DNA from: Triops longicaudatus | Taxonomy: Eukaryota; Arthropoda; Branchiopoda; Notostraca; Triopsidae | Assembly: GCA_022885665.1 (NCBI GenBank) | Contig: JAGQDJ010000085.1 | Coordinates: forward strand, 186,001 to 250,000 | DNA length: 64,000 bases | Direction of reading: 5' to 3' | In this document: positions 41,901 to 55,987 of the stretch, piece after piece | How the letters are laid out: each line of letters begins with the position of its first letter | How positions within the stretch are numbered: position 1 is the stretch's first letter | Position numbers and translations under genes: made by a program | The notes under the pieces: generated by a model | What the model saw: only the letters and a program-made list of their open reading frames with translations | Database searches by the model: none | Told to the model about the DNA's origin: nothing

Positions 41901-44900
41901 GTCCCCTTAGAGTTACTGGAGGATGATAAGGAGGTTTCGGTGGGAGGGTTTTAACGCTGTTGTCAATCTCTTTTTGTCGTAATATGACGATTCGCAATAC
42001 GAGGGTTAGAGGGGGATATAGGGGTGCTTGGCTCCCTAAAGTGTACCGTTCACGAAAATCCTGTGTCAAGAGACAAGTATACAGCATCATTGACAGTTAC
42101 GAGTTCTGTTGTCTTCTGCCGAAGTCCTTTGGTTGGCTTTCGCTCTGGGTATGGTTGAAGCATCTTACGTGAGCTGTTGCTGATGCGAATGAGGAAGAGG
42201 GGGGAAAACGCAAGAGGAAGGAAGAGGGCTAGAGTGGACGTTCGGAGATCTTCTCTATCCGATAAGGGTTACGGTCTTCATTATACGGTCCATGTACCAG
42301 CAAATTTTCTTCTTCCGAGTTGAAGAACGAAAACGAGACCTTGGATCTCCCTCACGCAACCCAAGATTGACAATCCGGAAGGTTTTGCCTCAGGATTTCT
42401 CTCAGTCTTTGTCTTTCAGTCCTTGGGTAGGTATAGTTTTCGTGAAGAAATTGCCGCTAGCTCTGAAATACAGAGCTATGAGAGTTTCGGGCGTTGCGTT
42501 GGGAGAAACCGGGAGAGGAAATCGAGAAAAAAAAGAGGACAATGTTGGCTTTTGAGCATTCAAGCGGAGAATAGCAGAACCTGTCTTAGGCCAGTCCCAT
42601 CAGTAAAAGGGAAAGAGGGAAGGGAAGAAAAAGAAAAGGTATAAAGTACCGGCAACGGACGGTAACCTTTATCGGAATCCGTCTTTTCTGTTCCCCAGAA
42701 AACTCGCTTTTTAGGTGAGTTGAAGAAAAAGGTGCCGTACAACGGATGGGTGGGGGCAAAAGGGGTGCTATTACTAGCTCAGCGCAGAAATAGTGGAACA
42801 AAAGTTTTCCGTGAGGAATTGTTCCCAGTCCTCGCCCGTGTATACACAAATGAAGAAGAACCGTTGAAAAGTTTTCACGTGAGAGCGAGTTACGGTTCGG
42901 TGTGAAAGACAGATATAGAAAAGTACGATGGGAAAAGAAGTCAAACAGAAACAAGAAAAGGACGTTAATGAAGACGGAGTAAACCTCAGGCTAATAAAAA
43001 TCGTATTAAAGTCCAAGCTAATAAATTAACCAAAGTTGAAGAATTTTTTTTTAAAAAAACTTAATACTTTTCATTTAAAACTACGTCAGTGTGAGCCCGA
43101 ATTCTGTTGACAAACTTAATTTCTTTGATAAAAAATTGCGTGATGTCCGTGATAAGATCAATTAGGTTTTAAAGCATCTAAAAATCAATGCTTCTGAGTT
43201 CTTTTTGGGTGCCGTTTTCTGTTTAAACAAATCCTAGTATGTCTAAAAATATTTGGACAAAATTGTGATGAAATAATAGAGAAATCGGATTTTTCAGGGT
43301 TTTGCGTTAAAGGGGTTTGCGGTTTTTTGGCTTCAGTTGTAGCAGCTCTGGGATTTTTTAAGGTGTCAACGCGTATTAAGTGTAGGTGACAGGATATCGA
43401 TTTCCTTGTTCTGAAATTTCAGCGTACCTCCTCAACAATTGAGCTAATCACGCACACCTGTCGTTTGTCAAAGATTTAATAAGAATGCTCTGTTGCATAT
43501 CAGTACCGGCTCTGTTTCGCTTGTGCTTCCTCTCCACCTTAACGAACAAACAATCTTGAGGGAAGGAAAACGAGGCGACGCGTCGACAGGACGCATACAA
43601 TATAACGCAGACGTCCTCAGATTATCAGTCTCATTTGCGCCATAGCAGGAGGGATACGTATACACTGACGTCAAATGTTTGTTCCCGCACAGCACAGATT
43701 TTCTATTTCGTCTCACAGCGTCAGCTACAATCCTGAGCATAACACTTAGAAGTGCAGCAATGGGTTTATGCATGCTTTATGCGATGAAAATGTACACATC
43801 CCCTTTGCTTTTGGCCCTTCGCAATTATTCACCAGCCAGAAGTGTCTCGGCGAGAGCGAAACAAGAGGGTTGGATTAAACTTTGTAAAAATCCTCTCCTT
43901 TTTCCTGCGGCGAAAGGTTTCTTCCAGAAGAGCAGGTTTTAAAATAAGAAGATGAAAGATATATACCTTAATCAAGGGTTTGTGTGAATACACACTGACA
44001 GGGAGACAAGCGAACAATCAATAAAGGGGAGGATAATTTTTGGGCTGAGCTTAGTGTTTTCCTTGCTCACACACACAACATACATGCAGGTTGACGTTGA
44101 TGAACAGCTTTCCGGACGGGTGACAGGAGAAAACCGTCGCTTATCCTTCCAAAACAGTTCAAGCCTAAGGGATGATTAATTAATAAAGCAAGTCAAGTGC
44201 GTGCTTTGCTACAAAATCCCATGCAGTGAATCAAGTCAGCTGATCAACTCCTTTTTTAACACGACAATTTGTGGCGGAAAAAGAATAATCAGCGCTTTAG
44301 TATTCATTTTCCCCCATAAATCCATTTGCCTAGAAGTAAAAATATAAGTAGATAAAAAAAGGAAATCTTTTCGCTGGGGAGTGGCGCAAACTTAGGGACA
44401 GCGAAAAGATAAACTACAAAGGGTTGACTCAATCAGACCACTTAAAGTTAACAAGAGCCAGCTGGGATAACACGCTCCTCTAAGTCATCCTTAAGGCGTA
44501 CATTGTGTGTGATCCCCGGACGCAGAAATAACATTCCTGGTCCATTCTCCACTTCCGTCCTAAAATTGCATCGTCCCCTTCCTGAAAATCGCAGAATATT
44601 CAGTTTACCAGACGTAACTCTGGCTTGTCCGTGACCTTTCACCAAGAAACTTGACCTTCTCCAACTGTGCACACTTGGAAGTATGTTTGTCGAAGTTCGG
44701 ACGAAGGAGCTTAATAACCAATTTACTAACAAGGGCGGATCTCAAGTCCTTTCAAGAATTTGGCAAACATTTTTAGCGAATTGTTATCTCCAGTGTTGTG
44801 TTTACCGTTGCGAATTCTTAAGATAACTCAAACCCAATGCTTTTCATTAAAAAAATATCTCAAAATCGAAGTTTGATTTTGAATTACAAGTCATTCTGTG

Positions 44901-47900
44901 CGTAGTAGTCAATCTAGTGAATATGAGCATACAGAAAATTCCAAAATCGATACACTAGAGGCACTGAAATCTTAAACACCGAGATTTTCTGACATTTACT
45001 GGCTATAAATCGTCATCTAGTGACTGAAATTCGGCTAAACGGGGGAAAAGGGAGAGCAGTTTTAATTACTGTCACGTAAAGTAGCGGGAGGCTGTGCCCA
45101 TCTTTATTGCTGCTTTTTATTGTCTTATCTATGATGCCCCTGGGTCTGTTGCACTAATTACTGCAGCTCGTGGGTTACTTTAGTAAGGTAAGATCCCTTA
45201 CCTTAAGTTAACAGATATCTCTCTGTCTCTTGTCTTGGCCCCTATGCTGCTCTGTGCCCGAAAAGTCGATATTGTTACGCACAGTGGTCCGGAGCAACAA
45301 CTTTTGCTTTTCTTTACCAACAATTTGCAGCAATGTAGCCTTGCGTTTTACGTTCTTCGCGAAGAACTCGTTCACGTTTTTCCTCCTTCCCAGATCATTT
45401 TCCTTTCTGTTAACTGGCGGATTTATAGGATAGAAGTAAAGGCTACGAGGGTGAAATTCTATGCCCTAGGACAGAACTAGGGGTTTAACACCATGAAGTT
45501 AATTCGCTGTAAAGTTGGGTGGCAAACAGTCCCGGAAAAGGACTCTTAATTGCTCATTTTTCTCAGTTTCATAGCGTGGGAGTATAACAACTAGGGTGAG
45601 GAAAACGACGCACTGCATAGTACAGTACCTCGAAATGAAACTGGCAGTACTTAAAACCCTCGGAGAAAACAACCTTCTGGCGAAACCATATTACAAGATG
45701 CAATGTTAGCCATATCCGTGCAAACAGTTTTCATTGACGTGTTTTTAATTTCAGATGAGAAATATGCCAGTTTGGCAATTTAAATGACCAAATGCAAGCA
45801 ACGCTTTATTTCATGGTGGCACAATTGTAGTTCAGTGCGGTCGAAAACATTAATATCGATTACAGTAGCTCACTGAATAGCTCAATCATTATTGCGAGGT
45901 AAATAGATAGAGGAAAAAAAATGCAGGTTGGTTTTGGTGCAAACGGAATATCTTTAGGTCGAGTGCAGACGGAAGTAATCAGGGGAGTTGAACGTGTGAA
46001 ATAGAAAGTTGGAAAGCGCAAGGACAATAATATAGCAAAATGGATCTTCCTGCCTTAAAGTTCCGGAGATGAGCGGGACCATCTATTCGTATCTATAGTG
46101 CAGTACTCGTTATGGTGTGTTGGTCCATGGCCCACGGGCATGTCATGATGCAGTATTGAAGAAAAAGTAAGGTGGGAAAAGAGATTGAAGATGGACGTGT
46201 CGCTTTTGGACATATATACGAAATATAGGAACGAAAAACGTAAAGCTTTTTGGGCTATGTCATAGAAGGGATTTAGGATTCTAGGGTACTTGGGCGGTAG
46301 GCTGGTAAGGTGTGGTGTAACGTGAACTTTTTATATCTCGGTAATGGTAGTGTCCGTAGTAGAAGTATTATAGGAGGCGGAGGAAAACTGTCAAAAGCTG
46401 TGATGGGCAATCCGTACGGAGAAGGAAGGAAAAAAAAAATGGAGTCGGAACATAGGGAATCCTAGGCACGTTTTTCGTGTATGCGTCTATGTGTAAGCTG
46501 TACGGTCTGACTTTTTCCTCCTGAGATGATATCAGGCCGAGCGACGATAAGAAGCGCAAGCAATGACAAAGCTTTATTATATACCGGGGGCCTAGGTTTG
46601 GTTGTGGTGGGGGATAAAACGCCTCATTTCAAGACACCACATTACGGTTCCTCAAGCGTCTGCCCGGTCTCCTTGCTTCTTCATCGTCTTCATCTTCATC
46701 TTGCCCGTATGTCACGCACGGTCATTTATAACCTTACATTCCGGGCTCTACAGGACGGACGATCTTGCTGTAGTTTCTCGGTGGCAAGGAAGGCTTATGT
46801 ATGCTTTGCCGTGGGATCCAATCTCCACTGACATTTATCTGCTTAATTGACCCGAGTCCTGTAGCATCCCGGGGTTAATTGCGAGGCTATACATACGGAA
46901 TTTTCTTAAGGGGGCTAATATCTTTCCCCCGAGGTGGAATAAAACATCAGAAAGGACGCAATCCAAAATGCTCCGGAACAATATCACTGGATGCAAGCAT
47001 TCAAACATAAACCCAAAGGACCTAGATTGAGTATGAAGCTAAAGACGGCTTCGTACACAGAACTTGAAATGTACGTCGTACTTGTACACGTACCCTATCC
47101 ATTCTCCGTGCTTAACTCAAACGCAATTAAGCAACGCAGGACTGCGACAGGTGGAAGTAGCCAATAATGTGGGTCATAGGCAAATTCTGTATAGAGCAGT
47201 TTGAACGTGCCAACAGACGAAGTACTTACTATACCTACCAAATTTCGATATTTTTAAAATTAAGTTTGCTTTGAGTTTTCAAATTTCGTAAACTTAAAGG
47301 AAAATAGAGAAAAATGGTTCACTTTTATTTACAATAGTGTCTTTGTAACGAACCATTTTATAACGAATTGACAGCTATAGTGGACGGATTTTAGGATATA
47401 GAGCTAAGTAAATGTAAAGAAAAAGTCAAGAATTGGTTTACCGAAACGTTCCTTTTGGCCACAGAAAGTTCGTTATAACCAGATTCTACTGTATTTCATT
47501 ATTTCTACAAGTTTTACATTTTACTTTTGTATTTAGAACTATTTTGTGTAGCTTATTTTACGTTCATATTTATTTGAATCTATCGATTTTCATTATGCTT
47601 ACTTATTTCCTGAGGTAGAGATTAGTTTAAGCTGTTGACCAAAAATTACTTCCAAAACTTTCCACTTTCTGGAAAAGAACTGTAGTGTCTCTATGGAGAC
47701 TGGGGGATCTTGCGGCTTTTCAAACCGGAACCCGTGGCATTGAAACTAAAAAAACTTGGAGAAGCTCAACTTCTGCTACTGGCTGATTATATTCGTTTTG
47801 AGAACAAAGTAGAGCACGGGCTCAAACTCCCCCTCTAGGACTAAATACTTCCCGAGCCTCAAATCGGAGTTATCGACCACAACCAGTCTTGATTCTTCTA

Positions 47901-49445
47901 ATAAGCTCCCGTAGAACTTGGGATTCCACTGCCCCGGTCTTACATAATCAGTGCCTTTACGCGCTGGGGAAAGTGGGGGTGACAAGAATGAAACTTTGAC
48001 ACCCAGTTCGATTAAAACCGTTTAGCACGCCGCTTCCGACGTACAAAACCGTCCTAACGGCATTACCGGCTCCGGTGTTTTCTTTTTCTCTCCGTTTGGC
48101 TCTCCTCTCCCTCCTTATTCATTGTCTTGCTCTCCTCCTTTACCCCCAAATCTTGCTAACGAAGATGGATCGGGGTCAAGTAGTCTTATAAGTGACGTGC
48201 ACACTGCAGTACGACTGTTTCCTCGTACTCGAACTTGGGGAAATGTTGACTATTCCGAGGACTGCAGGAGGGAGAGACTCATGTACTGCACATTTTTTAT
48301 GTCAAACTGACATGGAAATGCGTCTTCTCCGGCGTACTGGGTTTTAACTATTGTTCAAGTGGTTCACGCTTGCCGGGCAGCAACTTCCTCCCGGCAGCTG
48401 ATTGCTATCTTGTGTAGCTTGCAGGTTACGGAATTTTCGACCGAGTTGCATCGTTCGACCTTTTTAGGCGTGATTCAAGCTCCCTGGCATTGGCATCTTG
48501 GAGAACTTGTGCAATTTAGGAGCGTTTAGGCGTGTGAGGTAAAGGGGAGGACGTGGTTTGCCTAATGAGTCCTAAACTTTTTTAGATTACAACGACCCTC
48601 CTCTTGCTCTTGTCTCCTTTCAGTCTCATATATGACTTTTGCTGACGCTGTTTTAGATATTTATAGGCCTGGAAAGTGGGAGATAGCGTGTACATGTGTT
48701 AGGGGCGGGACCGAGTCTTTTGAAGCGTTTCAACTCCTCCGCCAGGACACACACACATGCATACGTACACACAAGTTACAAGAACGCGAACCTGAGGTTT
48801 GTGTCAACAGCCATTCTGCCCCTGCGAAATGCTTCACTGAGCACCATCCGCTCCGTCCCCAAAATATTTCGTGACTCTTTTTACTCACCACGTGCTACAC
48901 CAAGAAAAAAAAATACAAGAAAAAATACAAGAAATTAAAATAAAAAAGCCTCACTTGAAAGATACCACCAGCACCTGGGCTCTTCCAATTAGTTTCTTTC
49001 TCGCGCTCGCTCCATTTCCCCGTGAGCGACTCCCGAGAAAAAAAGAGAACGTGAAGAGGAGAAAGAGAGGCACAGAAAGATGGAGAGAATGAGAGACAGA
49101 AAGTTCCTCCTTGTGCTATTGATTGATACTTGGCAGCCCATACGGCTCTTAAGACATCACCTTGTGAACAAATCATGAAGAAGATGGAAAAAAGTGACAG
49201 AACAGACCATCTTTCCGTAGGCCAGGGGTCAAGCTCATTAGTTTAACAATTAGGAGCTTATTTGCCCGGTATAAAGTTCTCTCAGTGTTTGGAATACTTT
49301 TAAAAGACTGCAGAAACGATCTTGTCAAAGATTATTTCTGCAGCGTTTCTTTCATGGTGGTCCATATGAGATTCCAGTGGAAGGATTATAAGCTAGAGTA
49401 CTAATTACTTTGGTTTTGTTTCTCTTTTGTGGTTTACTTTTGCAG

Positions 49446-49722
49446 GGCTTCTGCCAAATTGAGTTCGAGCAGTAACAGTGGCCCAGCGTCGTCTCATCGT
49501 CGCAAACGGCACGGCTCGAGTTTGGTAGCCTCTTGTAATGGAGGAGGAGCCGGGACGTCGTCGGAAACGGACGATTCCGCCACTTTGACGACCACCACGA
49601 CCACCGCGTTGACGCATCATTTCCACACAGATTTCATGAGCCTGCTGCGGAGAAGTCCTCCACCTTTACCAGCCTCATTACTGCGGCGATTAGGCGGCCG
49701 AGAAAACCCTGGAGTAGGCAAG
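49446..49722 (+). CDS. Kif26: Kif26 exon C, pre-motor linker
   Basis: The exon encodes residues 273-364. The acceptor is TTTTGCAG (49438-49445) and the donor is GTACTG at 49723. The first base completes the arginine codon of exon B, so the sequence reads FFAR-ASAKLSSSS, which matches the FFARAAQKL-type block of KIF26 proteins. The middle is rich in Ser, Thr and Gly, with a short basic stretch (HRRKRH) and a run of six threonines. The end, LLRRSPPPLPASLLRRL...PGVGK, is the conserved lead-in to the motor domain. The exon ends in phase 0. Confidence 0.95.
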
Positions 49723-52700
49723 GTACTGTGAAACAAAATTTGGAATACTAGAAAAAATATTCAGTTGAATAAACACAAAACATAAAATAGAAAAGAGAAT
49801 CAAAGTAGTAAAACAATACTTAAAAAGAAAATAGTACTTAAAATTTTAAAATAAATCTTACGCCTTGATCATAAAGTAATTGAAAAGTCACAGTACGTTT
49901 TGTGCCAGTACCTTGCGAAAGAAGATTCAAAAAGGGATAGCTTCTCAAATACTGTCTTTGTTTTAGTTTGTATTATTGAGCATTTTATTAATGGAAATCT
50001 CCAACACTCCAACGTAAGGAAAAATAAAAAAGCGATGTTTATGTGTTAGTGTCAGTACATGGAGTTACTACTTGTATTACTTTCCTATTTCCTGTTAGAT
50101 TTCCTTGAGGTATGGCAGAAGAGATTATCGTATCCTCTTCTTCTAGTACACGAAACCGCAGAAGCTCCAGTAATCGAGCGAGGAGACTAATGTAATTTGT
50201 TCAGTCCTATCATGTGGCGAAGCTTCATGATACTCTACCGTGGAATCTTACCTTGTATCTGCTACATAGGAATTTTTTTCCTTTTTTCCATTTATTTACG
50301 GGAGAAAAGAGCCGCAAAAGAGAATCGTGAAATCAGAAAGTATAAGAAGCATGCGAGGTAAAGACAGAAAGCAACTTTTTCTTTTTCATGTGGGGAAAAA
50401 GCTAACACTAGTTAAGTCTTCGTGAGATAGACATCTTCTATTAGATTTTCTTAAGGTCGTCAAGGGAAAACTTCTTCAAGTTAGCCCTCCGAAAGTAAAA
50501 GAAGTAGCTTGAGAGCGGAGTGCTTCGATCTTGACCCGAAAGAAACCAAATACGAAATTACACGTGAGAAAATACCCTACGGTTGCATGCGCGTAATTTC
50601 CTCCTTGGAAGTATTGGTCGCCGTAGGGTGTACTGTAGTGAAAACCTCCATTTCAACCTGCTTTATAAGATTTTCTCGATTTCCAATGGTTTTTTGGTTT
50701 CAAAGCAAGGATTAAGTGAGTTTTGCAGTTGTTTCTTTTATTTTGTCACAGCCTTAAGACTGAGAACTAGGCTTTCAATTTTTAATTTACTAAAATCCAA
50801 GAAAAGTCGAATTACATTGAAAAAACAAAATGTAGATCAAAGTTCTAAGGTACTGGCATAAAGGAAGCTATAAAAATTCAAAAGCCAATAACAGCTGCTG
50901 AAGTAAAAAACTTTAGCCTAACATTCATAAACGAGACAGAAGTCAGAGAAGAATCAGGTTGCTGTGAGAACACACACAAAAAAGCAAAGTGTTCTGTGTC
51001 ATTTTCTTCCACGAATGCGTGGCAGACTCTAATAATTCTAGCCAGACTCGGGGGCGAACGGGAGCCAAAGACCCGTGAGCAACAATTGAGCCCAACTTGG
51101 GCGTATGAACTTTCGGAAGGAGTTATTAAAAAGTTGGCAGTTCCGAACAACACTTATTTGCGCGTGCACTGGATCGTTTTAGACGCTTTTAATAATTTTC
51201 CTTTGGTTCTCAATTTCAGTCTTTTTTTCTTTTCTTAGCCTTGGAAAGACTAGATACAAAAAGACTTGAATCTAAAGATTTAAAACTTTTGCTTTCATTT
51301 AAAAAACTTTCGTTCCTAAAATGCTAACTAGTAACGAAACTATGAATGTTTCGGTTTTCATGTTTTTCGGGAATATATTATAACAAATAAAATGGGAGGA
51401 AAAAGAGGTATAACGTCGGGGGAATCGAGGCAACAATGAAAGTAATTTTCCTCTCGTTTTCCCCTCTATGCGAATGACGCAAGAAAAAAGCAAGCAGTTA
51501 AAAAGGGGAGGAAGAAAGAGTATTCAGAACTGTATGGGTTTCTTATTCTTCTGGTAAAGGGGGGACACAAAAAAAGAAGACTACGTGAAACACAAAACAT
51601 CACCCACAGAGAAAGGAAAAGTATAGGAAACCACGCCTCTATCGATTTCGAGGGGGGGCAACTACATGGTACAACATTTTACCTAGGAACTTCGCTGTTT
51701 CCGGAAAATCTGCTCTCAAAAACTTGCTTTTTCATATTACAAACTTTTAACTGAAAATTCGTCTTAAGCAATTTTTCAGTGAATATTTGAAGTGAAGGTA
51801 CGTAATTTCAGCTAGTGTTTGAGGAAACTTACTATTTGTGTAAGGATGTTACATTATGGAGTGTGGTACTGACGTTTTGGGGTACAAAAAGGTAAATACG
51901 CGAAGATGGGGCGACGAAGGTTGATCTATGGCTATTTGCCGATGTCCTGACACTCGCTTGTCTTGCTCCGTCAGTTCATCTTAGCTCTTCAGAAGTCGAG
52001 GACGAACGAGCTTATGGTGGTGAAGGAAAAGGCCAGCGAGTTCACCATTTACTTACGAGTGTGAACGTGCTTTCTGGGATGCCACAGTAATGAGCTACGA
52101 CCTTTTTGTTTTTCGTACACCTCTCGTTGTTTTTTCACTCTCCGACTCACCCCCTTCTCTGCTCCTTTAGCTCTTGCAGCAGCAACAATTCTTCGTTCTG
52201 TCCACTCTGTCTCTCTTAATTCCCATCGTCTTCCTCTTTTCCAGTGTTCCCGGTACGAGTAACGAGTTTTATCTCTTCGACTCGTGTGCCATCTCTTTTT
52301 ACTTTCGCTGATTCCATCTTAGTGAGCGAATCAACTGCCTTTTAGAGTACGTGGAGAACGTTCTGTCTCCGTCCATTTTCCCCCCGTATCGAGATATTAA
52401 AATTTTATTCAAGGGAAATTATCACGACCATAAAGGTCCGCTAGACTAGACAATGCAAAAGCAGTAAACGCTGGGCGAATCGTGTGATAATTAGATTGCA
52501 AAACCGTGAGTCCAATTAAGTTATCCACGTCAGCTGAAGCGTCTTCCTCCCTTTTGCGTTTCTACCAATTAATCCCGCTAAGTACAAATTCTCCTTATTG
52601 CATGCCATGCCATGCCAGGCCTGCAAACTCGCGTGACTTTGAATTGCTACTATTATGAGATATAGCTCGTCCCGTAAAACATTAAAGAAATCTTATTTTA

Positions 52701-54140
52701 TTTCCACCAAAAGCCCTGCCTCACGTTTCTATTTTCCCGCCTTTTTTTCTACCGATAAAAGGGTAGAAAAAAGGACGTTCGAAAGACATCAGAACCACGC
52801 CCCCTTGCCGTCCATTTTCCTTAAGTGTCTCACGACATCTCTAATCCATCATCGTACAACATGATGGACATTTCCCGCGTTGAACATATGCGTCCCGTGT
52901 AGCAATTTCCCTTGAATGCGTAAGAAAATTTCCCCGTTCTCTTCTTTTTTCACGAGATTTTTCAGTGAAGTAAGTCTGACACTTACAAATGAGATAAATT
53001 GATACACAACTTGTTAATCCCTTTTAAGAGAAATAAGTAAATAAAATAAAGTATCCCGCACCATGAAATACACAATTCATAGCAATTCGTTACGCAAGTT
53101 TGGACAGACGTAACATTAGGAAAACAAATAAAACTGGACAAGCATATAAAAAGAGATGGCGGTGAAAATTTTAAAAATTAAGCAAGTATGCACATTACAA
53201 CAGAAGTTCAGAGAAACTTATAGGAAAGTTTTAGTAAACTGAGCGAGATTTTTTATGGTGTGAAGGAATAAAATTTGGTGACAACTTTTATTAAATTGGT
53301 GGTGTCAAACCACAACAATGCTATTGTTAGGTAGTTTCGCCCCCTCGCAATGTCTAACCTTTGCCTCTGTGGCCACCTTTCGCTTATAAATTTTGAGCAC
53401 TCGTTGATATCTTTAATATCTCATATGAGACGGCCCACGATGGCAAGTTCCGTGAAACGAAGCGTTTTATGTGCTTAGTTTAGTCTCGCACCGCCCCCTT
53501 TTTCCTGTCTCTCTCAGCCCTGCCCTCGTTTACCAACATGGTCTTTTACATCAGATTGCGATCGAAAAAGCTTTCCATCCACTGTAGGAGAAGTTAACTA
53601 TACAAAGAGAAGAAAAGAGCATAAGACAATAAAATAAATCTTTTTTCATTTTACCACTTCCCGAATCGCGCAATTAGTCATAAGAGCGTGTACCCATTGT
53701 ACTTGGAATAACCGGGTGTGTTTGATGGATATTATCCAAATATTCCCGGACTGTGAAACTTTCAAAGATGGTAGGGGGAGCAAAAGTAAGTTGTGTGTAA
53801 GAGCAAAAGAGGTTCTAGGAGAAAACGGGAGTAGATATCAAAACGCACGAAACTTAATGGAAGGGTCGCTTTATTACCGTCTCCCTGGACCCATCCAGCA
53901 AAAACTGTAGAATCTTTACGGATGTAAGGCGAGGAAGGGAGAGCAAAATTTTATGGAAGACTCTATCAAATGCTATTTCACGCGTTTATGCATCTTACTC
54001 TTCTGCTGGGAAATCCCCCCAGTGAGTGGGAAAAGAAAAGAAATGCCTTTCCTTTCAGTGCTTGATAAAAGAAAGACATGTTAACTGTACCTTTTAAGAA
54101 ATGCTTATTTTTTTCTGTTTCTTGGGAATATCCACAACAG
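49723..54140 (+). other. Kif26: Kif26 intron C (4.4 kb)
   Basis: The intron starts GTACTG and ends CCACAACAG. It is AT-rich near 49740-50040 and 53000-53300. I see no gene or structured repeat in it. Confidence 0.9.
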
Positions 54141-54341
54141 GTGCGCGTGATTCTACGAGTCGGAGCAGCCCATCACCCTGATGTCAATTCGTTCCTGAGT
54201 TTCGACAAAAAACGGAAACAAGTGACTTTAGTCGAACCCAGTACTACTGCATTGGAAAATGCGCCCGAAGATCGAAGAATCGGAGTCACCGCGCCTAAAA
54301 TGTTTGCCTTTGATGGCCTTTTTTCGCATCAAGATCCCCAG
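54141..54341 (+). CDS. Kif26: Kif26 exon D, start of motor domain
   Basis: The exon encodes residues 365-431. The acceptor is CCACAACAG and the donor is GTATTT at 54342; the length is 201 bases, phase 0 at both ends. It starts with the first beta strand of the kinesin fold (VRVILRVG), continues with a charged loop (FDKKRKQVTLVEP), and ends with APKMFAFDGLF at residues 415-424, the equivalent of the F-x-F-D-x-V-F block of kinesin motors. Exon E continues directly with the helix leading to the P-loop. Confidence 0.97.
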
Positions 54342-55792
54342 GTATTTAAAACCTTTAAGAAGGAAAAGAGAAACGCCGATGTCGATTATAAGATGGCTTA
54401 AAAGCCTACAAATCGATAATGAAAACTAGTCGATTCTAAGCGTCGCGGCACAGACGCTACGCGTTAGCAAGAAAAGTTTGACACTTAGAATCTGTTAATA
54501 TTACATTTCAGTGTTTAAAACTTGGTTATTTAAAGTGAAATATAGTTCAGAGCTTTTTATGAAGCATTTGCGTGTTTTAAAGCAAAGTTTAGTAAATGAA
54601 GTTTCGTACGGGATGAAGCGAATAGGAAGAGTCGAAAATGGTGTTCTCTGGATTCGCGACTACTTTTCGTACCATTCAAGGCCATTTCTGTACATGCTTA
54701 GATATTAAGCTCATCGAAGTTAAGCTGCGAAGATCCAGTATAGAAAAAAGTACAAGAGGGTTAGTAAGGTAATAGAAAGTAAAAATTACGAAGATTGAAG
54801 TAACGTTCATGATTCAAACGAACGTTCGTATTTTTCTGGCTACCTTGTATTAATGTTTCTTTTTTCTCCCAAAGCTCCTATTTGATTAAAGGCTGGTAGC
54901 CCAATAAAAGAGGAAAATTTGTATCTTGTAAATTCCTAAATGCATTTTTCCCTACAAGCATGAAAGAAATAAAGCTAGCTACAAAGCCGTATCTATTCTT
55001 TTTGCGAGCGTAACAAGATATGAAGATCTCAGGTGCACGGAGACTTTCCTGTTTTTTCCATGGTTTACGTAAACGTAGGTTTAAACCTAGCAAAGAAAAG
55101 GACAGAAAAGAACAAGAAAGAAAATATGAAAAGAGCGGGCATTATTTTTTCCCCTCATCTTTTCCACTTTCCATGTCAGAAAGCTGTTTTTATATATGGC
55201 GCGAGCGAGTTCTTACTAATGCATAAGCTTGTTTAGACCGCTTTTCTTCCAAAGTATAAACCCTTTTTGGAAATCCACTTTTTGGGTAAACTACTTTTCA
55301 GAGTAGAGAAACAGAAAACTTATCATGCATCCAAAGAGCTTCTGTAAGCAAAATAAGAGTAGGAATGCAAAAAATACAAGTAAAATGAAAGATAAAATCG
55401 CTGCGGAACGAACCATGCATAATTACATCTGACGTTAAATCTGCTTCTTGTTAACTTTTTGAAACAAAAAAAGAAACTTGGTATCACTATAGTGACATTA
55501 AAGCTTGACGCGTGACTACGTTTCCACATTTCTAGCTTTGATTAATGTTGTCCAAAACGCAGAGCTTAATCCTAGGAATTTAACAAGGACAAAAGCTCAC
55601 GTGTCTGTCTCGTGTCAGCTTTTGTCTTGGAACGGAAGCCGAAAGACAAAAGGAACGAGTAAATAAGAACCCGTATTTCATAAGATTTCTCCCTTGGTGC
55701 TCTTTTGTGTGTGTATGTGTGTGTTTATGTATTTCTTTTTTTTGCCCATGTCTTATGTTTTCCGTTTTTGCTTTGTATTTCTTTATGTATAG
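54342..55792 (+). other. Kif26: Kif26 intron D (1.45 kb)
   Basis: The intron starts GTATTT and ends ATGTATAG. A short TG-rich simple repeat (about 55706-55730) and a T-rich tract precede the acceptor. Nothing else is recognised. Confidence 0.92.
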
Positions 55793-55886
55793 TCGGATAT
55801 TGCCAACACAGTCCTTAGTGATATTGTCACGGCGGTGATCAACGGCTCTGATGGGTGCGTGTTCGGCTTTGGACACGCAAAGTTAG
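55793..55886 (+). CDS. Kif26: Kif26 exon E, motor domain, first half of P-loop
   Basis: The exon encodes residues 432-462 plus the first base of Gly463. The acceptor is TTTATGTATAG and the donor is GTAAGA at 55887. The peptide covers the helix before the nucleotide site and the first part of the P-loop, VINGSDGCVFGFGHAKL. Ordinary kinesins have GQTGSGKT here; this protein reads GHAKLGKT (residues 458-465), the KIF26 variant. The intron that follows is only 101 bases and splits the P-loop glycine codon. Confidence 0.97.
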
Positions 55887-55987
55887 GTAAGATGACCTAT
55901 TATGAAGCCTTAGTTCAAGGTTCAAAAGGTTGCATCCCGCTAATTACGATAATAATCGGTGTTGCTCTGTATTTCTGGGATTCACAG

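Larger units (their letters stand above)
23390..49445 (+). other. Kif26: Kif26 intron B (26 kb)
   Basis: The intron starts GTGAGT and ends TTTTGCAG. It is the largest intron and separates the FFAR block of exon B from exon C by 26,056 bases. It contains the three antisense tRNA-Thr genes (38395-38988), a T35 tract next to the donor, a paired hairpin at 28573-28620, a C15 tract at 31789-31803, a 9-bp-stem hairpin at 45184-45205, and AT-rich blocks near 26200-26420, 29740-30130, 34680-34990, 35930-36180, 43010-43330, 44770-44950 and 47230-47620. No transposase, reverse transcriptase or other nested protein gene was recognised on either strand. Confidence 0.85.
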
